Shown: one piece after another, positions 1 through 8,282 of the stretch | How the letters are laid out: the number at the start of each line of letters is the position of its first letter | Position numbering within the stretch: the first letter of the stretch is position 1 | Source: CAYNNQ01 sp964398785 | Lineage (GTDB): Bacteria; Desulfobacterota; Desulfovibrionia; Desulfovibrionales; Desulfonatronovibrionaceae | Assembly: GCA_964398785.1 (NCBI GenBank) | Contig: CAYNNQ010000006.1 | Span: forward strand, 29,085 to 93,084 | Reading direction: 5' to 3' | DNA: 64,000 bases | The notes under the pieces: generated by a model | What the model was told of the DNA's origin: nothing | Seen by the model: the letters and a program-made list of their open reading frames with translations, nothing else | The model's database searches: none | Position numbers and translations under genes: made by a program

Positions 1-2
1 AC

Positions 3-665
3 CGGGAACTGCCGAAAAAAGCCAAAGTTCTGGACATTGGTGCCGGGCCGGGGAGCCTTCTTGTGCCCTTCTTGGAAAAGCTGGGGGAATTTACTGCCGT
101 GGAACCATCGGCAGCCATGCTTTCGGAGTTAAAGAAAAATGCCTCGAAAGCAAAAATTTCCAATTTTTCTGTGCTGGTGCAAAACTGGGAAGATATCGAT
201 ACCAGTGCCCTAGAGGCCTCGTTTGATCTGGTCATTATATCCATAACCCTCTGGATGTTTCGGGATCTGCCCGAACAGATAAAACGGATGGAAAAATGCT
301 CCCGGGGGTTATGCAGCGTGGTAGCCTGCATAGACGACAACAGGGGAACTTCCGAAGATTCCCTGTGGGAAAAGATATTGGGAGATGTCCCCCGTCCGAG
401 CTATTCCGAGTTCCCCTTCATTTTCAACCTATTGTATAAAATGGGACGATTTCCGGAAGTCCGTTTCATTGAGTACCAATCCGAGCGCTCACTAAACGCC
501 AAAATACGGCAGCAGAAACTCTTTTACGCAAAATATATCCGAGTTACACCTCAAACAGAACAAATAATTGAAAACGAGGTCCGGAAACATTCTCACAACG
601 GGATTGTTACGGAAAACTATATTTCTGCTGTGGTTTGGTGGAAACGGAGGAACGGCGTAGGTTAA
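3..665 (+). CDS. class I SAM-dependent methyltransferase, 5'-truncated by window edge
   Basis: The reading frame is open from the first bases of the window, so the start lies outside. The first visible residues carry methyltransferase motif I (VLDIGAGPGSL, around residues 9-19 of the visible part), the glycine-rich loop that holds S-adenosylmethionine. An acidic residue follows at the end of strand 2 (AVEPSAAML), then a motif II/III-like stretch (FDLVIISITLWMF). About 220 residues are seen. The substrate cannot be told from sequence; the C-terminal half has no family-specific motif I recognise. The gene ends with TAA and is followed by about 120 bases without a clear gene. Confidence 0.75.
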   Translation, partial: RELPKKAKVLDIGAGPGSLLVPFLEKLGEFTAVEPSAAMLSELKKNASKAKISNFSVLVQNWEDIDTSALEASFDLVIISITLWMFRDLPEQIKRMEKCSRGLCSVVACIDDNRGTSEDSLWEKILGDVPRPSYSEFPFIFNLLYKMGRFPEVRFIEYQSERSLNAKIRQQKLFYAKYIRVTPQTEQIIENEVRKHSHNGIVTENYISAVVWWKRRNGVG

Positions 666-786
666 AAAAGTTACTTTTTGGCCGCAAGCGTCAATCAAAT
701 GCCCGATCGCGTTGAGGTCAGATCTCGGTGGGTTCTCCACAAAAGCAGATACCTGTTCGAATTTGATCTTATAAATGTATTTATTA

Positions 787-963
787 TCAGGACCCGGCAA
801 TAACCTTTTGCGGACCTATTACCGTTTGTCCAGTCTTCGACAAAGCTCTTGTCCACAGGGGCATCCTTATGACTTGTATACGATCGGGAAACTCCTTTGC
901 CCCGACAATAGTCCCCACCCGCAAGTCAACTTTTTCAAAATCCGTCCATGCAATATGCTCCAT
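787..963 (-). pseudogene. csaA-like tRNA-binding-domain gene remnant
   Basis: An ATG with a good ribosome-binding site (AGGAGT) opens a frame whose first 26 or so residues (MEHIAWTDFEKVDLRVGTIV then an EFP motif) closely resemble the N-terminus of CsaA/YgjH proteins, dimeric OB-fold tRNA-binding proteins of about 110 residues. After that the similarity stops, and the frame closes at residue 58 with two consecutive stop codons. The rest of the OB fold, including the usual SSAQIT stretch, is not found in any minus-strand frame down to the methyltransferase. I read it as a decayed or truncated csaA. The 5' side abuts the inverted-repeat element at 991-1312. Confidence 0.5.
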
Positions 964-990
964 GCAATACTCCTGATATTTTAATGAACT

Positions 991-1312
991 GGCTCGTCTC
1001 AAGAATCTGTGCAAAGCTTTTTATATTTTTGCTAAGTCAAGATACTGGATTACCCGTTCCTGCCCCCGAGCAGGAACGGGTAATGACGAATGGTGGATAG
1101 CCCGTATTTCGAGGGCTGAACCAAGTTGTCGGAATCTCCACCCCGGTCATACCTGTCCCGGATCGGCGTCCGGGATGACGGATCAGGTATCCAGGAAACG
1201 ACAATAATTGGTCAACTCAAGACATTTCATTAAAAGCTTTTAAATTCAGTTTGTTCATCATCTTTTGCGGTATTTTGACTGCAAAATTTTGCCCAGATTC
1301 TTGAGACGAACC
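991..1312. repeat. non-coding element with ~25-bp terminal inverted repeats (MITE-like)
   Basis: Bases 991-1015 and 1288-1312 are inverted copies differing at two positions out of about 25; they share the core TCGTCTCAAGAATCTG. The 322 bp between and including them hold no convincing ORF. Inside lie a perfect 15-bp stem with a 6-nt loop (1049-1063 with 1070-1084) and a GC-rich hairpin (1156-1162 with 1169-1175) of the TCCCGGA/TCCGGGA type common in repetitive extragenic palindromes. No clear target-site duplication is visible. The element could be a MITE, a REP cluster, or both nested. Confidence 0.5.
1049..1084. repeat. perfect 15-bp palindromic hairpin
   Basis: Bases 1049-1063 are exactly complementary to 1070-1084, separated by a six-base C-rich loop. 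There is no T-tract on either side, so it is not a canonical intrinsic terminator. It lies inside the inverted-repeat element at 991-1312. Confidence 0.7.
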
Positions 1313-1360
1313 AAAATTCCTTATCACATAGGTCGTTCAAAAATCCCAAGGGCTGGGCGC

Positions 1361-1450
1361 AAAAAAATTCATGAACGTAGAGTACTTACCCATACAGAAG
1401 TTTGAATTTCTTGCAGCCTTGCCTCCATTAAGAGATTTAAGGACGGCCGG
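1361..1450. repeat. dispersed intergenic repeat family 1, copy a
   Basis: This stretch aligns with 7847-7938 over about 90 bp, with shared blocks such as AGAGTACT, CCATACA and GCAGCCTTGCCT. The right half also matches 3343-3400. All copies lie between genes and none contains an ORF. The remaining sequence from 1313 to the permease gene end at 1538 shows nothing else. Confidence 0.55.
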
Positions 1451-1537
1451 ATAAGGGCATCTCATTGCATATACGACAAATCAATTCAATATTGCCAGCC
1501 TGATGAATTCAAGCCGCCACCGATCCGTGCTCGAATT

Positions 1538-2353
1538 TTACTTGACCCCGGCATGCAGAAAGCTTTGCATGAACTGGCGCTGAAAAAGCAGAAAAGCCAC
1601 CAAGAGCGGGGCCACGGCCAAAAGCGTTCCGGCGGAAAGCACCGACCAATCAACACCCGACTCGGGCGCGCCGAATATGGCCAATCCCACGGTCAGCGGG
1701 CGGGTCTCCACAGAATTTGTCACCACGAGGGGCCACAAAAAATTATTCCAATGGTAGGAAACGGAAACCAAGCAATAAGCCAAATAAGTCGGCCTGGCCA
1801 CCGGCACGTATACGCGCCACAAGACGCCCCATAGGCCGCAACCTTCTACCCGAGCGGCATCCTCCAACTCCCGGGGAACAGTCTTGAAGCTCTGACGCAG
1901 AAGAAATATGCCGAACGCCGAAGCCATATACGGAAGTCCCATGCCGAGGATAGTATCTACAAGATGTAACTCGGCCAGGGTATTGTAATTTTCGACGATC
2001 AACACTTCCGGGACCACCATGAGCTGGAGCAGAACCACATAGAACATGGCCTCCCGCCCCGGGAACTCGAAACGGGCAAATGCATAGGCGGCCAATGTGC
2101 ATAGGACAAGCTGGGCGGACAGAATCATAGTCACCAAAACAAATGTATTCAGGAAATAGCGGGCAAAAGGGGCCTGATCCCAGGCCAGAACAAAATTTTC
2201 CAGACTGAGCGGGGCAAGCAAGCTGAAATTGACGGCAAACTCCGGGGGATGAAACGCGGCCCAAAACGCATATAAAAGTGGGGCGATCCACAAAACGGCC
2301 AACAGCCATGCCCCGACACCATCCAAGAGGTGTATAGTCTGTATTTTTTTCAT
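1538..2353 (-). CDS. ABC sugar/polyol transporter permease (MalG/UgpE type)
   Basis: Inner-membrane permease of 271 residues, the usual size for the carbohydrate uptake family 1. About six hydrophobic segments are visible. The cytoplasmic EAA loop that docks to the ATPase is clear (EDAARVEGCGLWGVLWRVYVP, residues ~165-185). It is the last gene of the transport operon and overlaps the upstream permease by four bases (ATGA), so the two are translationally coupled and probably form a heterodimeric channel. The substrate is not evident; homologues are UgpE-like (glycerol-3-phosphate) or general sugar permeases. Confidence 0.85.
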   Translation of the reverse strand: MKKIQTIHLLDGVGAWLLAVLWIAPLLYAFWAAFHPPEFAVNFSLLAPLSLENFVLAWDQAPFARYFLNTFVLVTMILSAQLVLCTLAAYAFARFEFPGREAMFYVVLLQLMVVPEVLIVENYNTLAELHLVDTILGMGLPYMASAFGIFLLRQSFKTVPRELEDAARVEGCGLWGVLWRVYVPVARPTYLAYCLVSVSYHWNNFLWPLVVTNSVETRPLTVGLAIFGAPESGVDWSVLSAGTLLAVAPLLVAFLLFQRQFMQSFLHAGVK

Positions 2354-3228
2354 TTGTAATGAATCCTCCTGTCCAACAGTCCGAATAACAGAACAGCAAT
2401 GGCCGCCAGTAGAAGAAGCATAACCACGGTAAGAGTGGCGGCGTAGTTAGTATCAAAAAAGGAAAAAGCGTTTTCATATATGTAATAAAGCAGAAGATTG
2501 GAGGCGTTGTCCGGCCCGCCCTTGGTCAGGATAAAAATATGGTCCACCAGCTTGAAAGCGTTGAGTACCGAATTGATGAGGACGAAAAGCGTGGTGGGCA
2601 TAAGAAGGGGAAAAAGGACCCGACGAAAATACGTCCACCGGCTGGTACCTTCCAGCAAGGCAGCCTCGCGTAGTTCCGGACTCATATTCTGCAGGGCGGC
2701 CAGGTAAAAAATCATGAAAAATCCGGCTTCTTTCCACACTGTGGGTGCCATCAGGCACCAGAGAACCGTGGACGGATCCCCGAGCCAATTATGGCCAGTC
2801 CATCCAAGGGAAGTAAGTATCTGATCCAGCAGCCCTATTTCCGGGGTATAAAAAAACAGCCAGATATTGGCTACGGCAATCATGGGTAAAATCGTGGGCG
2901 TAAAATAAGCCAGCCTGAGAAATCCTTTTCCCGGCAGCCTTTCATTTGCCCACAGGGCCATGGACAGGGCCAGGGCTATGGACAAGGGCACAGTGCCAAA
3001 GACAAAGATTAGGGTATTGCCCATCACCTCCATGAACACCGGATCCCGCAGGAGCCTCTCGTAGTTTCCCAGCCCGGCAAAACTCGAGGGATTAATGCTT
3101 GTCCCTGTGGTAAACAGGGAATGATAAATGGTGATCAGGGTCGGCCAATGGGTAAAAACGGCCATCAACGACATGGCCGGCAAAAGCAAAAGCCAGCCGT
3201 AAACAGCCATCATGCGGCGTGAAGTCAT
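2350..3228 (-). CDS. ABC sugar/polyol transporter permease (MalF/UgpA type)
   Basis: Inner-membrane permease of 292 residues with about six membrane spans beginning at residue ~8. The EAA motif is present (REAALLEGTSRWTYFRRVLFP, residues ~188-208). It pairs with the downstream permease, which it overlaps by four bases. A short SD-like AAAGGAC precedes the ATG. Its place between binding protein and second permease is the standard order for CUT1 sugar importers. Confidence 0.85.
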   Translation of the reverse strand: MTSRRMMAVYGWLLLLPAMSLMAVFTHWPTLITIYHSLFTTGTSINPSSFAGLGNYERLLRDPVFMEVMGNTLIFVFGTVPLSIALALSMALWANERLPGKGFLRLAYFTPTILPMIAVANIWLFFYTPEIGLLDQILTSLGWTGHNWLGDPSTVLWCLMAPTVWKEAGFFMIFYLAALQNMSPELREAALLEGTSRWTYFRRVLFPLLMPTTLFVLINSVLNAFKLVDHIFILTKGGPDNASNLLLYYIYENAFSFFDTNYAATLTVVMLLLLAAIAVLLFGLLDRRIHYK

Positions 3229-3342
3229 GACAGTCCTTTTGGGGTTAACTGACTGTTGAAAAATTCCTTGCTACTCAGTTCGCCTTGGGATCCCCAGGGC
3301 AATACGCAGTAAAGGTTCAAGGTCGGGATGTTCTTGTTTGCA

Positions 3343-3400
3343 CGCAACAATTTGAACTTATTACTACTTTGCCTCCATCAGGAAATTTGAAGACGGCCTG
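3343..3400. repeat. dispersed intergenic repeat family 1, partial copy c
   Basis: The block with TTTGCCTCCATC, GGAAATTTGAAG and ACGGCCTG matches the right half of the copies at 1361-1450 and 7847-7938. It sits in the 212-bp gap between the binding-protein gene and the permease gene, within the operon. Confidence 0.4.
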
Positions 3401-3440
3401 TCAAGGCCCCGGAAGGTCGGTCTTCCGGGGCGGATTAAGT

Positions 3441-4703
3441 TTAGCGGTAAGGACGAAGCAGTTGTTCGGCCCGCTTTTGGGCTTTGCTCAATGCTTCCTC
3501 GGGGGTTTCTTCACCGGTGAGTGCGGACTGAATCGCATCATCAAGGAGTTTGCGGACGCGCCCGGTCTGAAACGTGGAGAACTCAGCGGTCGCGTACTTC
3601 AACTGATCCCGGGCAACCGCGGCCGGAGGAAACCCGGCCACATATTCCTTCAGGGCCTTGGTCTTGTAAGCTGCCGGGGATATGCCTATGTAGCCGGTTT
3701 CAATGGACCATTGAGCCGAGCGCTCAGGGCTGGTCATGAACTTGATCAGCCGCAGGGCCGCCTTGCGTTCTTCCTTGGTTGTCTTCTTGAATATATAAAA
3801 GTTGCCGCCGCCGGTCGGAGTGCCGCGTTGAATTTTCTTGGGCAGCATGGCCACGCCGAAATCGAAATCGGCCTTGTTCTTCACAGGGGCAAGATTGCCC
3901 GTCGAGTGCCACATGATCGCGGTTTTTTCTTCCAGAAAATTCTTACGCAAAGTCCCCCATTCTATGGTACCGGAGGGCATGGCTCCATACTTTCCGGAAA
4001 GGTCGCGCCAGTACTCCAGGGCCTCGACTACACGGGGGTTGTCGAAATATGTCTTTTTGCCGTTACCGCCCATCAGCACCTCACCGTTTTGGTAGCAAAG
4101 CGCCTGAAACATCCAGTACGGATATCCCGTGGAAGGAATCATTACTCCCCAACGGTTTCCATCGGTCAGCTTCCTGCCCATTTCAGCCATTTCCTTCCAG
4201 GTCTTGGGTGGTTTCTCCGGATCCAGTCCCGCCCTGCGGAAGGCATCCTTGTTATAGTACATGACAATGGTCGAGCGCTGAAAAGGTATGCCCCAGGTTT
4301 TACCAAGGGTCTTCCCGTTTTCCATAAGCGCGGGGTAAAAGGAATCAAGCCAGTCCCGGTCTTTCTCGTTTATAACTTCCTCAAAGGGCACTATGGCGTC
4401 CTGCTCGATCAGGTCGTAAACATCAATGGAAAACATGACCGAAAGTTGAGCCGGCTTACCCGACTTTAGAGCGGCCAGGGCTTTGATGCGGGCATCATTG
4501 TAGTTGCCGGCGTAAATCGCCTCTACGTCGATATCAGGATTTTGCCTCTCAAAATCAGCCACCATGGAGTCCACGATCTTTGTAAGTGGTCCGCCGACCG
4601 CGACAGGATAGTACATGGTAAGAGTGGTTTGGGCCTGAGCCCCGGCCACGCAGAAAAAAACCAGCACTCCGGCTAAAAAGAGCGCTTTAAATTTGCCAAA
4701 CAT
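3441..4703 (-). CDS. extracellular solute-binding protein of a sugar/polyol ABC importer
   Basis: Periplasmic binding protein of 420 residues. A Sec signal peptide is clear (MFGKFKALFLAGVLVFFCVA, cleavage likely after AQA near residue 25). The mature part fits family 1 solute-binding proteins: TLTMYYP at strand 1, an FERQNPDI motif, and the conserved hinge region. The strong SD (AGGAGGATAGCAAA) fixes the start. It would capture the substrate and deliver it to the two permeases encoded downstream. It resembles UgpB-type proteins more than maltose-binding proteins, but the ligand cannot be assigned from sequence alone. Confidence 0.85.
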   Translation of the reverse strand: MFGKFKALFLAGVLVFFCVAGAQAQTTLTMYYPVAVGGPLTKIVDSMVADFERQNPDIDVEAIYAGNYNDARIKALAALKSGKPAQLSVMFSIDVYDLIEQDAIVPFEEVINEKDRDWLDSFYPALMENGKTLGKTWGIPFQRSTIVMYYNKDAFRRAGLDPEKPPKTWKEMAEMGRKLTDGNRWGVMIPSTGYPYWMFQALCYQNGEVLMGGNGKKTYFDNPRVVEALEYWRDLSGKYGAMPSGTIEWGTLRKNFLEEKTAIMWHSTGNLAPVKNKADFDFGVAMLPKKIQRGTPTGGGNFYIFKKTTKEERKAALRLIKFMTSPERSAQWSIETGYIGISPAAYKTKALKEYVAGFPPAAVARDQLKYATAEFSTFQTGRVRKLLDDAIQSALTGEETPEEALSKAQKRAEQLLRPYR

Positions 4704-4796
4704 TTTGCTATCCTCCTATTTATAAGTGTTGTCCCGCGGTCTTTTTAACTCCCAATTACCGGACCGCGGATAACATGTGGCTTCGTGCCACCTATT

Positions 4797-5870
4797 CTAG
4801 AGCAGGGCCGCCAACCGGCCCTGCCTATTCCCCGCGGTATCGAAAAGAAGAATGTCCTCCGCCCCCCAGGTGAGCATGCGCGACTCCCCAGGGCTCAAGT
4901 CCATCCTTCCCGGCACCCTGACCATAATCTCGCCGATTTCATCCGTTCCCCAGGCAGCCGGGAAAACACCGACCATGGTATCCGCGCCGTGATAATCAGT
5001 GGAGGAAACCTTCACCGGAAGTCCATGGCCGGACTGCATCAGGCGCAGATTCTCTGGACGCACGCCCAAACGGTAGCCGTTTTCGGCTTTTACGGGTATC
5101 AGCTCCCTTATTGAGGAATCAGCACTGTTCAAAGCTGCAAAAGGGATAAAATTCATCGGCGGCGCCCCTATAAACTTGGCCACAAATGAAGTGGCCGGAT
5201 CCCGATAAACTTCCTCCGGTTTCCCCAGTTGTTCCACCCGGCCGTTATTCAGCACAAGGACCTTGTCGGCCATGCTCATGGCTTCCGTCTGATCATGAGT
5301 TACATAGACAACACTCAGCCTCAGGCGCCGCTGCAAAGAACGGATTTCCACCCGCATTTCGTGGCGAAGTTTGGCATCCAGATTGGAAAGTGGCTCATCC
5401 ATAAGACAAACAGGATGCTTGGCAATAACCGCCCGGGCCAGGGCAACACGCTGGCGCTGCCCCCCGGAAAGCTGGGCCGGCTTCTTGTCCAGGACCCCGG
5501 ACAATCCGACCATATCCGCCACTTGCTCAAGACGCTGCTTTCTTTCGGCGCGGGCTCTTTTTCTCACCTTCAGCCCGAAAACAATGTTTTCGGCCACACT
5601 CAGATGGGGGAACTGGGCGTAAGATTGAAAAACCATGGATATCCCGCGCTTTGAAGGATCAACTCCGCAGACGTTTTCGCCGTTCATGCGGATTTGCCCA
5701 TTGTCGGGCTCCTCCAGACCGGCTATCATGCGCAAAATCGTGGATTTACCGCATCCGGACGGCCCCAGGATCACCAAAAATTCTCCCTGATCCACCCCAA
5801 AGGAGACCTTGTCTACCACGGCACCTTGACCAAAGCACTTGGTCAGTTCACGTACCTCTATTCCGCTCAT
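4797..5870 (-). CDS. ugpC: ABC transporter ATP-binding protein, UgpC/MalK type
   Basis: Cytoplasmic ATPase of 357 residues that powers the importer. Walker A is GPSGCGKST (residues ~36-44), the signature LSGGQRQRVALARA, and Walker B with its glutamate VCLMDEPLSNLDA; the switch histidine is in YVTHDQTEAMSMAD. A C-terminal TOBE/OB regulatory domain follows, as in MalK and UgpC. The ATG at 5870 is chosen because GGAGG lies eight bases before it; a GTG three codons upstream overlaps that SD. The symbol is by similarity only, since one such ATPase can serve several importers. Confidence 0.85.
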   Translation of the reverse strand: MSGIEVRELTKCFGQGAVVDKVSFGVDQGEFLVILGPSGCGKSTILRMIAGLEEPDNGQIRMNGENVCGVDPSKRGISMVFQSYAQFPHLSVAENIVFGLKVRKRARAERKQRLEQVADMVGLSGVLDKKPAQLSGGQRQRVALARAVIAKHPVCLMDEPLSNLDAKLRHEMRVEIRSLQRRLRLSVVYVTHDQTEAMSMADKVLVLNNGRVEQLGKPEEVYRDPATSFVAKFIGAPPMNFIPFAALNSADSSIRELIPVKAENGYRLGVRPENLRLMQSGHGLPVKVSSTDYHGADTMVGVFPAAWGTDEIGEIMVRVPGRMDLSPGESRMLTWGAEDILLFDTAGNRQGRLAALL

Positions 5871-5885
5871 GTTCACCACCTCCGA

Positions 5886-6575
5886 TCAGACCGGTTGTTC
5901 TGATACGTCCATCCGTCCGGGCTCAAACCCGAGCAACTCCCACGGGAAAATTTGATCCCGGACAACATGATCCGCCTTTGGACCATTCCACGCCAACGCA
6001 GACTCCGAGGGCCAGACCACCGTCACCAGTCCGGCGTCCAGGGCCGCCCGGGAACCCAATGGAGAATCCTCGACCGCGAGGCATCTCTCCGGGAAGCAAT
6101 ACAAGCGGGAACAGGCTTTCAAGTATGGATCCGGAAACGGCTTACCCCGCGGACAATCGCCGTGGGCGACCACAACTGGAAAGCAATGGACTATGCCCAA
6201 AGCTTCCAGGTTGGTCCGGACAACTTCCCGCTCACCGTTCGATACGCAGGCCATCTGAATGCCCAACGCATGAAGATGGCGCACAACGGAAATCTGGTTG
6301 CCGAAACCAAGCTCCGGGGTCAGACGCCGCCTGTATTCATGATTGAATTCCGCCAGCCATTTTTCCATGGGCCGGGAAAAGCCATGTTTTCGGTTCAGAT
6401 ACAGCCACTTGTCCTTCATTGTCGCACCCACGATCTCGTTGTTCTCCTCCCGGGTCCATTGAATACCTTCATTGCGGCACAAATCGGCCAGGACTTCATA
6501 ATGTAGCGATTCGCTATCAATAAGTGTTCCGTCCATGTCCCAAAGAACAGCTAAAATTTTTCCTTGCTTTTCCAT
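5886..6575 (-). CDS. HAD-superfamily hydrolase, beta-phosphoglucomutase/phosphatase-like
   Basis: A 229-residue cytoplasmic HAD subfamily IA protein. The nucleophile motif is DMDGTLIDSE (residues ~13-22), motif II is VSNGE, the lysine motif GKPFPDP, and motif IV VEDSPLGSRAALDAG. Such enzymes dephosphorylate sugar or polyol phosphates, or interconvert them. It starts directly at the stop of the regulator gene (TTAACATGG) and lies upstream of the transporter, so it probably acts on the imported compound after phosphorylation. The exact substrate is unknown. Confidence 0.8.
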   Translation of the reverse strand: MEKQGKILAVLWDMDGTLIDSESLHYEVLADLCRNEGIQWTREENNEIVGATMKDKWLYLNRKHGFSRPMEKWLAEFNHEYRRRLTPELGFGNQISVVRHLHALGIQMACVSNGEREVVRTNLEALGIVHCFPVVVAHGDCPRGKPFPDPYLKACSRLYCFPERCLAVEDSPLGSRAALDAGLVTVVWPSESALAWNGPKADHVVRDQIFPWELLGFEPGRMDVSEQPV

Positions 6576-6576
6576 G

Positions 6577-7542
6577 TTAAGCCGGTCTCTCCCTTAATAC
6601 GGCTTGCGCGGTCAATTCGTCCGTAATCAATGCATGAATATAGCCCTGGCCGAGAATGCCCCCCAGAATATCCGTCTTTTGAACTCCGCCGGCGGCCACG
6701 GCAATGTGAGGAATCTTCAAAAGAGTCTCCAGAGGAGGGGACATGACCCGTTGATTCAGGGGATGATCGACAGGCTCACCGCGAGCATCCAGAAAATGAT
6801 TGAAGAGCTCTCCCACCGCCCCGGCCTCGAGCAGGCTTTTCCATTCATCATGACTAAGGGCCCCCAAAACCACGTTCGTGGCCTTTACTGTGAGGTCCCC
6901 CACTCCCACCAGGGCCATATCCAGGTGAGCCGCACCCTCCTGGACATGGGCAAATGATTCCTGAGCCATAAGCATTTCCCTCACCTCGGCGCTGGGAACA
7001 AACATCGGCGCGGTAACGTAATAACACTCGTCCGCTCCGAGACGCCTGGCCACCAAAGAAGCTATATCGTAGGGATTTGTGGTCGCGCTGCGCGGGAGCC
7101 CGCCGAAAAGCGAAACCACCTTTACGCTGTCCGCAACGCGCTGTTCGATATGGTTAATCCCCGCCCGCAGAGTCCTTCCCCAGCCGATTCCAAGTCCCTG
7201 TCCCTCTCGCAGGTTCTGCGAAAGATAGTCCCCGGCGGCTGCTCCGAGCACGTTATAAAGCGCCCCCTCACGGGCCGGCGTCGGCACCACCACGGCCCGA
7301 ACCAGTCCGAAAGTCCTCTCCAAACAGCGTTCAAGCTCAATGCATCCGGAAAATGCGGCATTTATGGATATTTGTACGACTCCGGCGTCACGGCATATCT
7401 GCAGTATTCTGTTGACCCTTGCTCTTGTTATGCCGAGTCTATCTCCTATCTCGGCTTGAGTGTAGTCCTCCTTATAGTAAAGCCAGGCCACCCTGGCCCT
7501 GAGCTGTTCTTGCCTATTAAATTCCGACGGCCAATGCTTCAT
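6577..7542 (-). CDS. SorC-family sugar-responsive transcriptional regulator
   Basis: A 321-residue regulator. The N-terminal helix-turn-helix spans residues ~15-50 (AWLYYKEDYTQAEIGDRLGI then TRARVNRIL). The C-terminal part is the SorC sugar-phosphate-binding domain (GLGIGWGRTL; VVSLFGGLPRS; the conserved C-terminal AAGGVQK.. ILG). The ATG at 7542 is preferred over the longer frame because GAGG precedes it. It is the first gene of the operon and likely controls it together with the HAD hydrolase and ABC importer, responding to a phosphorylated sugar or polyol. Confidence 0.85.
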   Translation of the reverse strand: MKHWPSEFNRQEQLRARVAWLYYKEDYTQAEIGDRLGITRARVNRILQICRDAGVVQISINAAFSGCIELERCLERTFGLVRAVVVPTPAREGALYNVLGAAAGDYLSQNLREGQGLGIGWGRTLRAGINHIEQRVADSVKVVSLFGGLPRSATTNPYDIASLVARRLGADECYYVTAPMFVPSAEVREMLMAQESFAHVQEGAAHLDMALVGVGDLTVKATNVVLGALSHDEWKSLLEAGAVGELFNHFLDARGEPVDHPLNQRVMSPPLETLLKIPHIAVAAGGVQKTDILGGILGQGYIHALITDELTAQAVLRERPA

Positions 7543-7846
7543 TTCTTTATCCTCTATTACTTTTGTAAACCGGCAATTACTTATGTATTGGCCGCACAAG
7601 AACAGGTCAATACCGTTTCTTGAATTTAAATTAATTATAACAATTATTTAACACCGGCGTAACAATGCCTTTCCTGTTCGACCAACAAAAAACAACCTAT
7701 GGAAGACTGGTTAAAGACGATTAAATCCGTACCAAAGGCGGAACACAATTTTATTGATTGGTTACTGAATCAGTCCTTGTTCGGGCTTAAAATGTAATGT
7801 GGGGAACTTATCGAGAGGGAAGGGAAGATTAGAAAAGGCGAGGCGT

Positions 7847-7938
7847 AGAAAATTTCAAGAACGCAGAGTACTGTCCATACATAATAGTTTAACCATATTG
7901 CAGCCTTGCCTCTATTGGAAAATTTAAGGGTGGCCCGG
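7847..7938. repeat. dispersed intergenic repeat family 1, copy b
   Basis: Aligns along about 90 bp with 1361-1450. It lies in the 740-bp gap between the SorC regulator start and the AlkD-like gene. The rest of that gap (7543-7846 and 7939-8089) shows short repeated A-rich phrases around 7685-7735 and 8055-8095 (CCTATG then TTTAAATCCGT-like), but no gene. Confidence 0.55.
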
Positions 7939-8089
7939 GAAAAATTTCATCTCTTTTTTCAAATTCGCTTTAAATCCGTAAATTGTCACGCGCATGATTT
8001 CCCTCAGGAAAAAGACTTTGCCGTATTTAACTCCAGCTATGAAGCAAATCCCTTAAAAAAACAAACTACCTATGAAAAGGCTGCTTTAA

Positions 8090-8211
8090 TCCGTTTTCCT
8101 TGTAAATGGCGAGGAACTGGCCGGACTAATGAACGACTATGGCGTTGGAGTCAGCACGGGGCAAGTTTACGAAATTAAAAAAATCGATTTGGATTACTTT
8201 GAAGAAATATA
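8090..8211 (+). pseudogene. C-terminal remnant of an Mrr-type restriction endonuclease
   Basis: In the + frame ending at the TAG of 8209-8211 the codons read VFLVNGEELAGLMNDYGVGV followed by a tail of the type YEIKKIDLDYFEE. This is the signature C-terminus of Mrr-family restriction proteins (V.IDGE.LA.LM...GVGVS....YE.K.ID.DYF). The frame is closed by a TAA just upstream at 8087-8089, and the catalytic PD-(D/E)xK part is missing. It is therefore a leftover of a deleted or decayed Mrr gene. Confidence 0.6.
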
Positions 8212-8282
8212 GCCTTCAGGGGGTTCTCAGGTCTTGGTATAAATTTTATTTCTGTGCCCGACATGGACAACCAGCAAGCCGC

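Noticed and set aside
492..800. 102-codon minus-strand frame at the methyltransferase end
   Set aside because: Mostly antisense to the methyltransferase; the part outside it (666-800) shows no known family and no SD.
3285..4469. 394-codon + strand frame opposite the binding-protein gene
   Set aside because: It lies antisense to a clear signal-peptide-bearing binding protein, has no SD and no family features; it is a composition effect.
5651..6346. 231-codon + strand frame rich in Pro and Arg
   Set aside because: Antisense to ugpC and the HAD gene; Arg/Pro/Ser-rich translation is typical of shadow frames.
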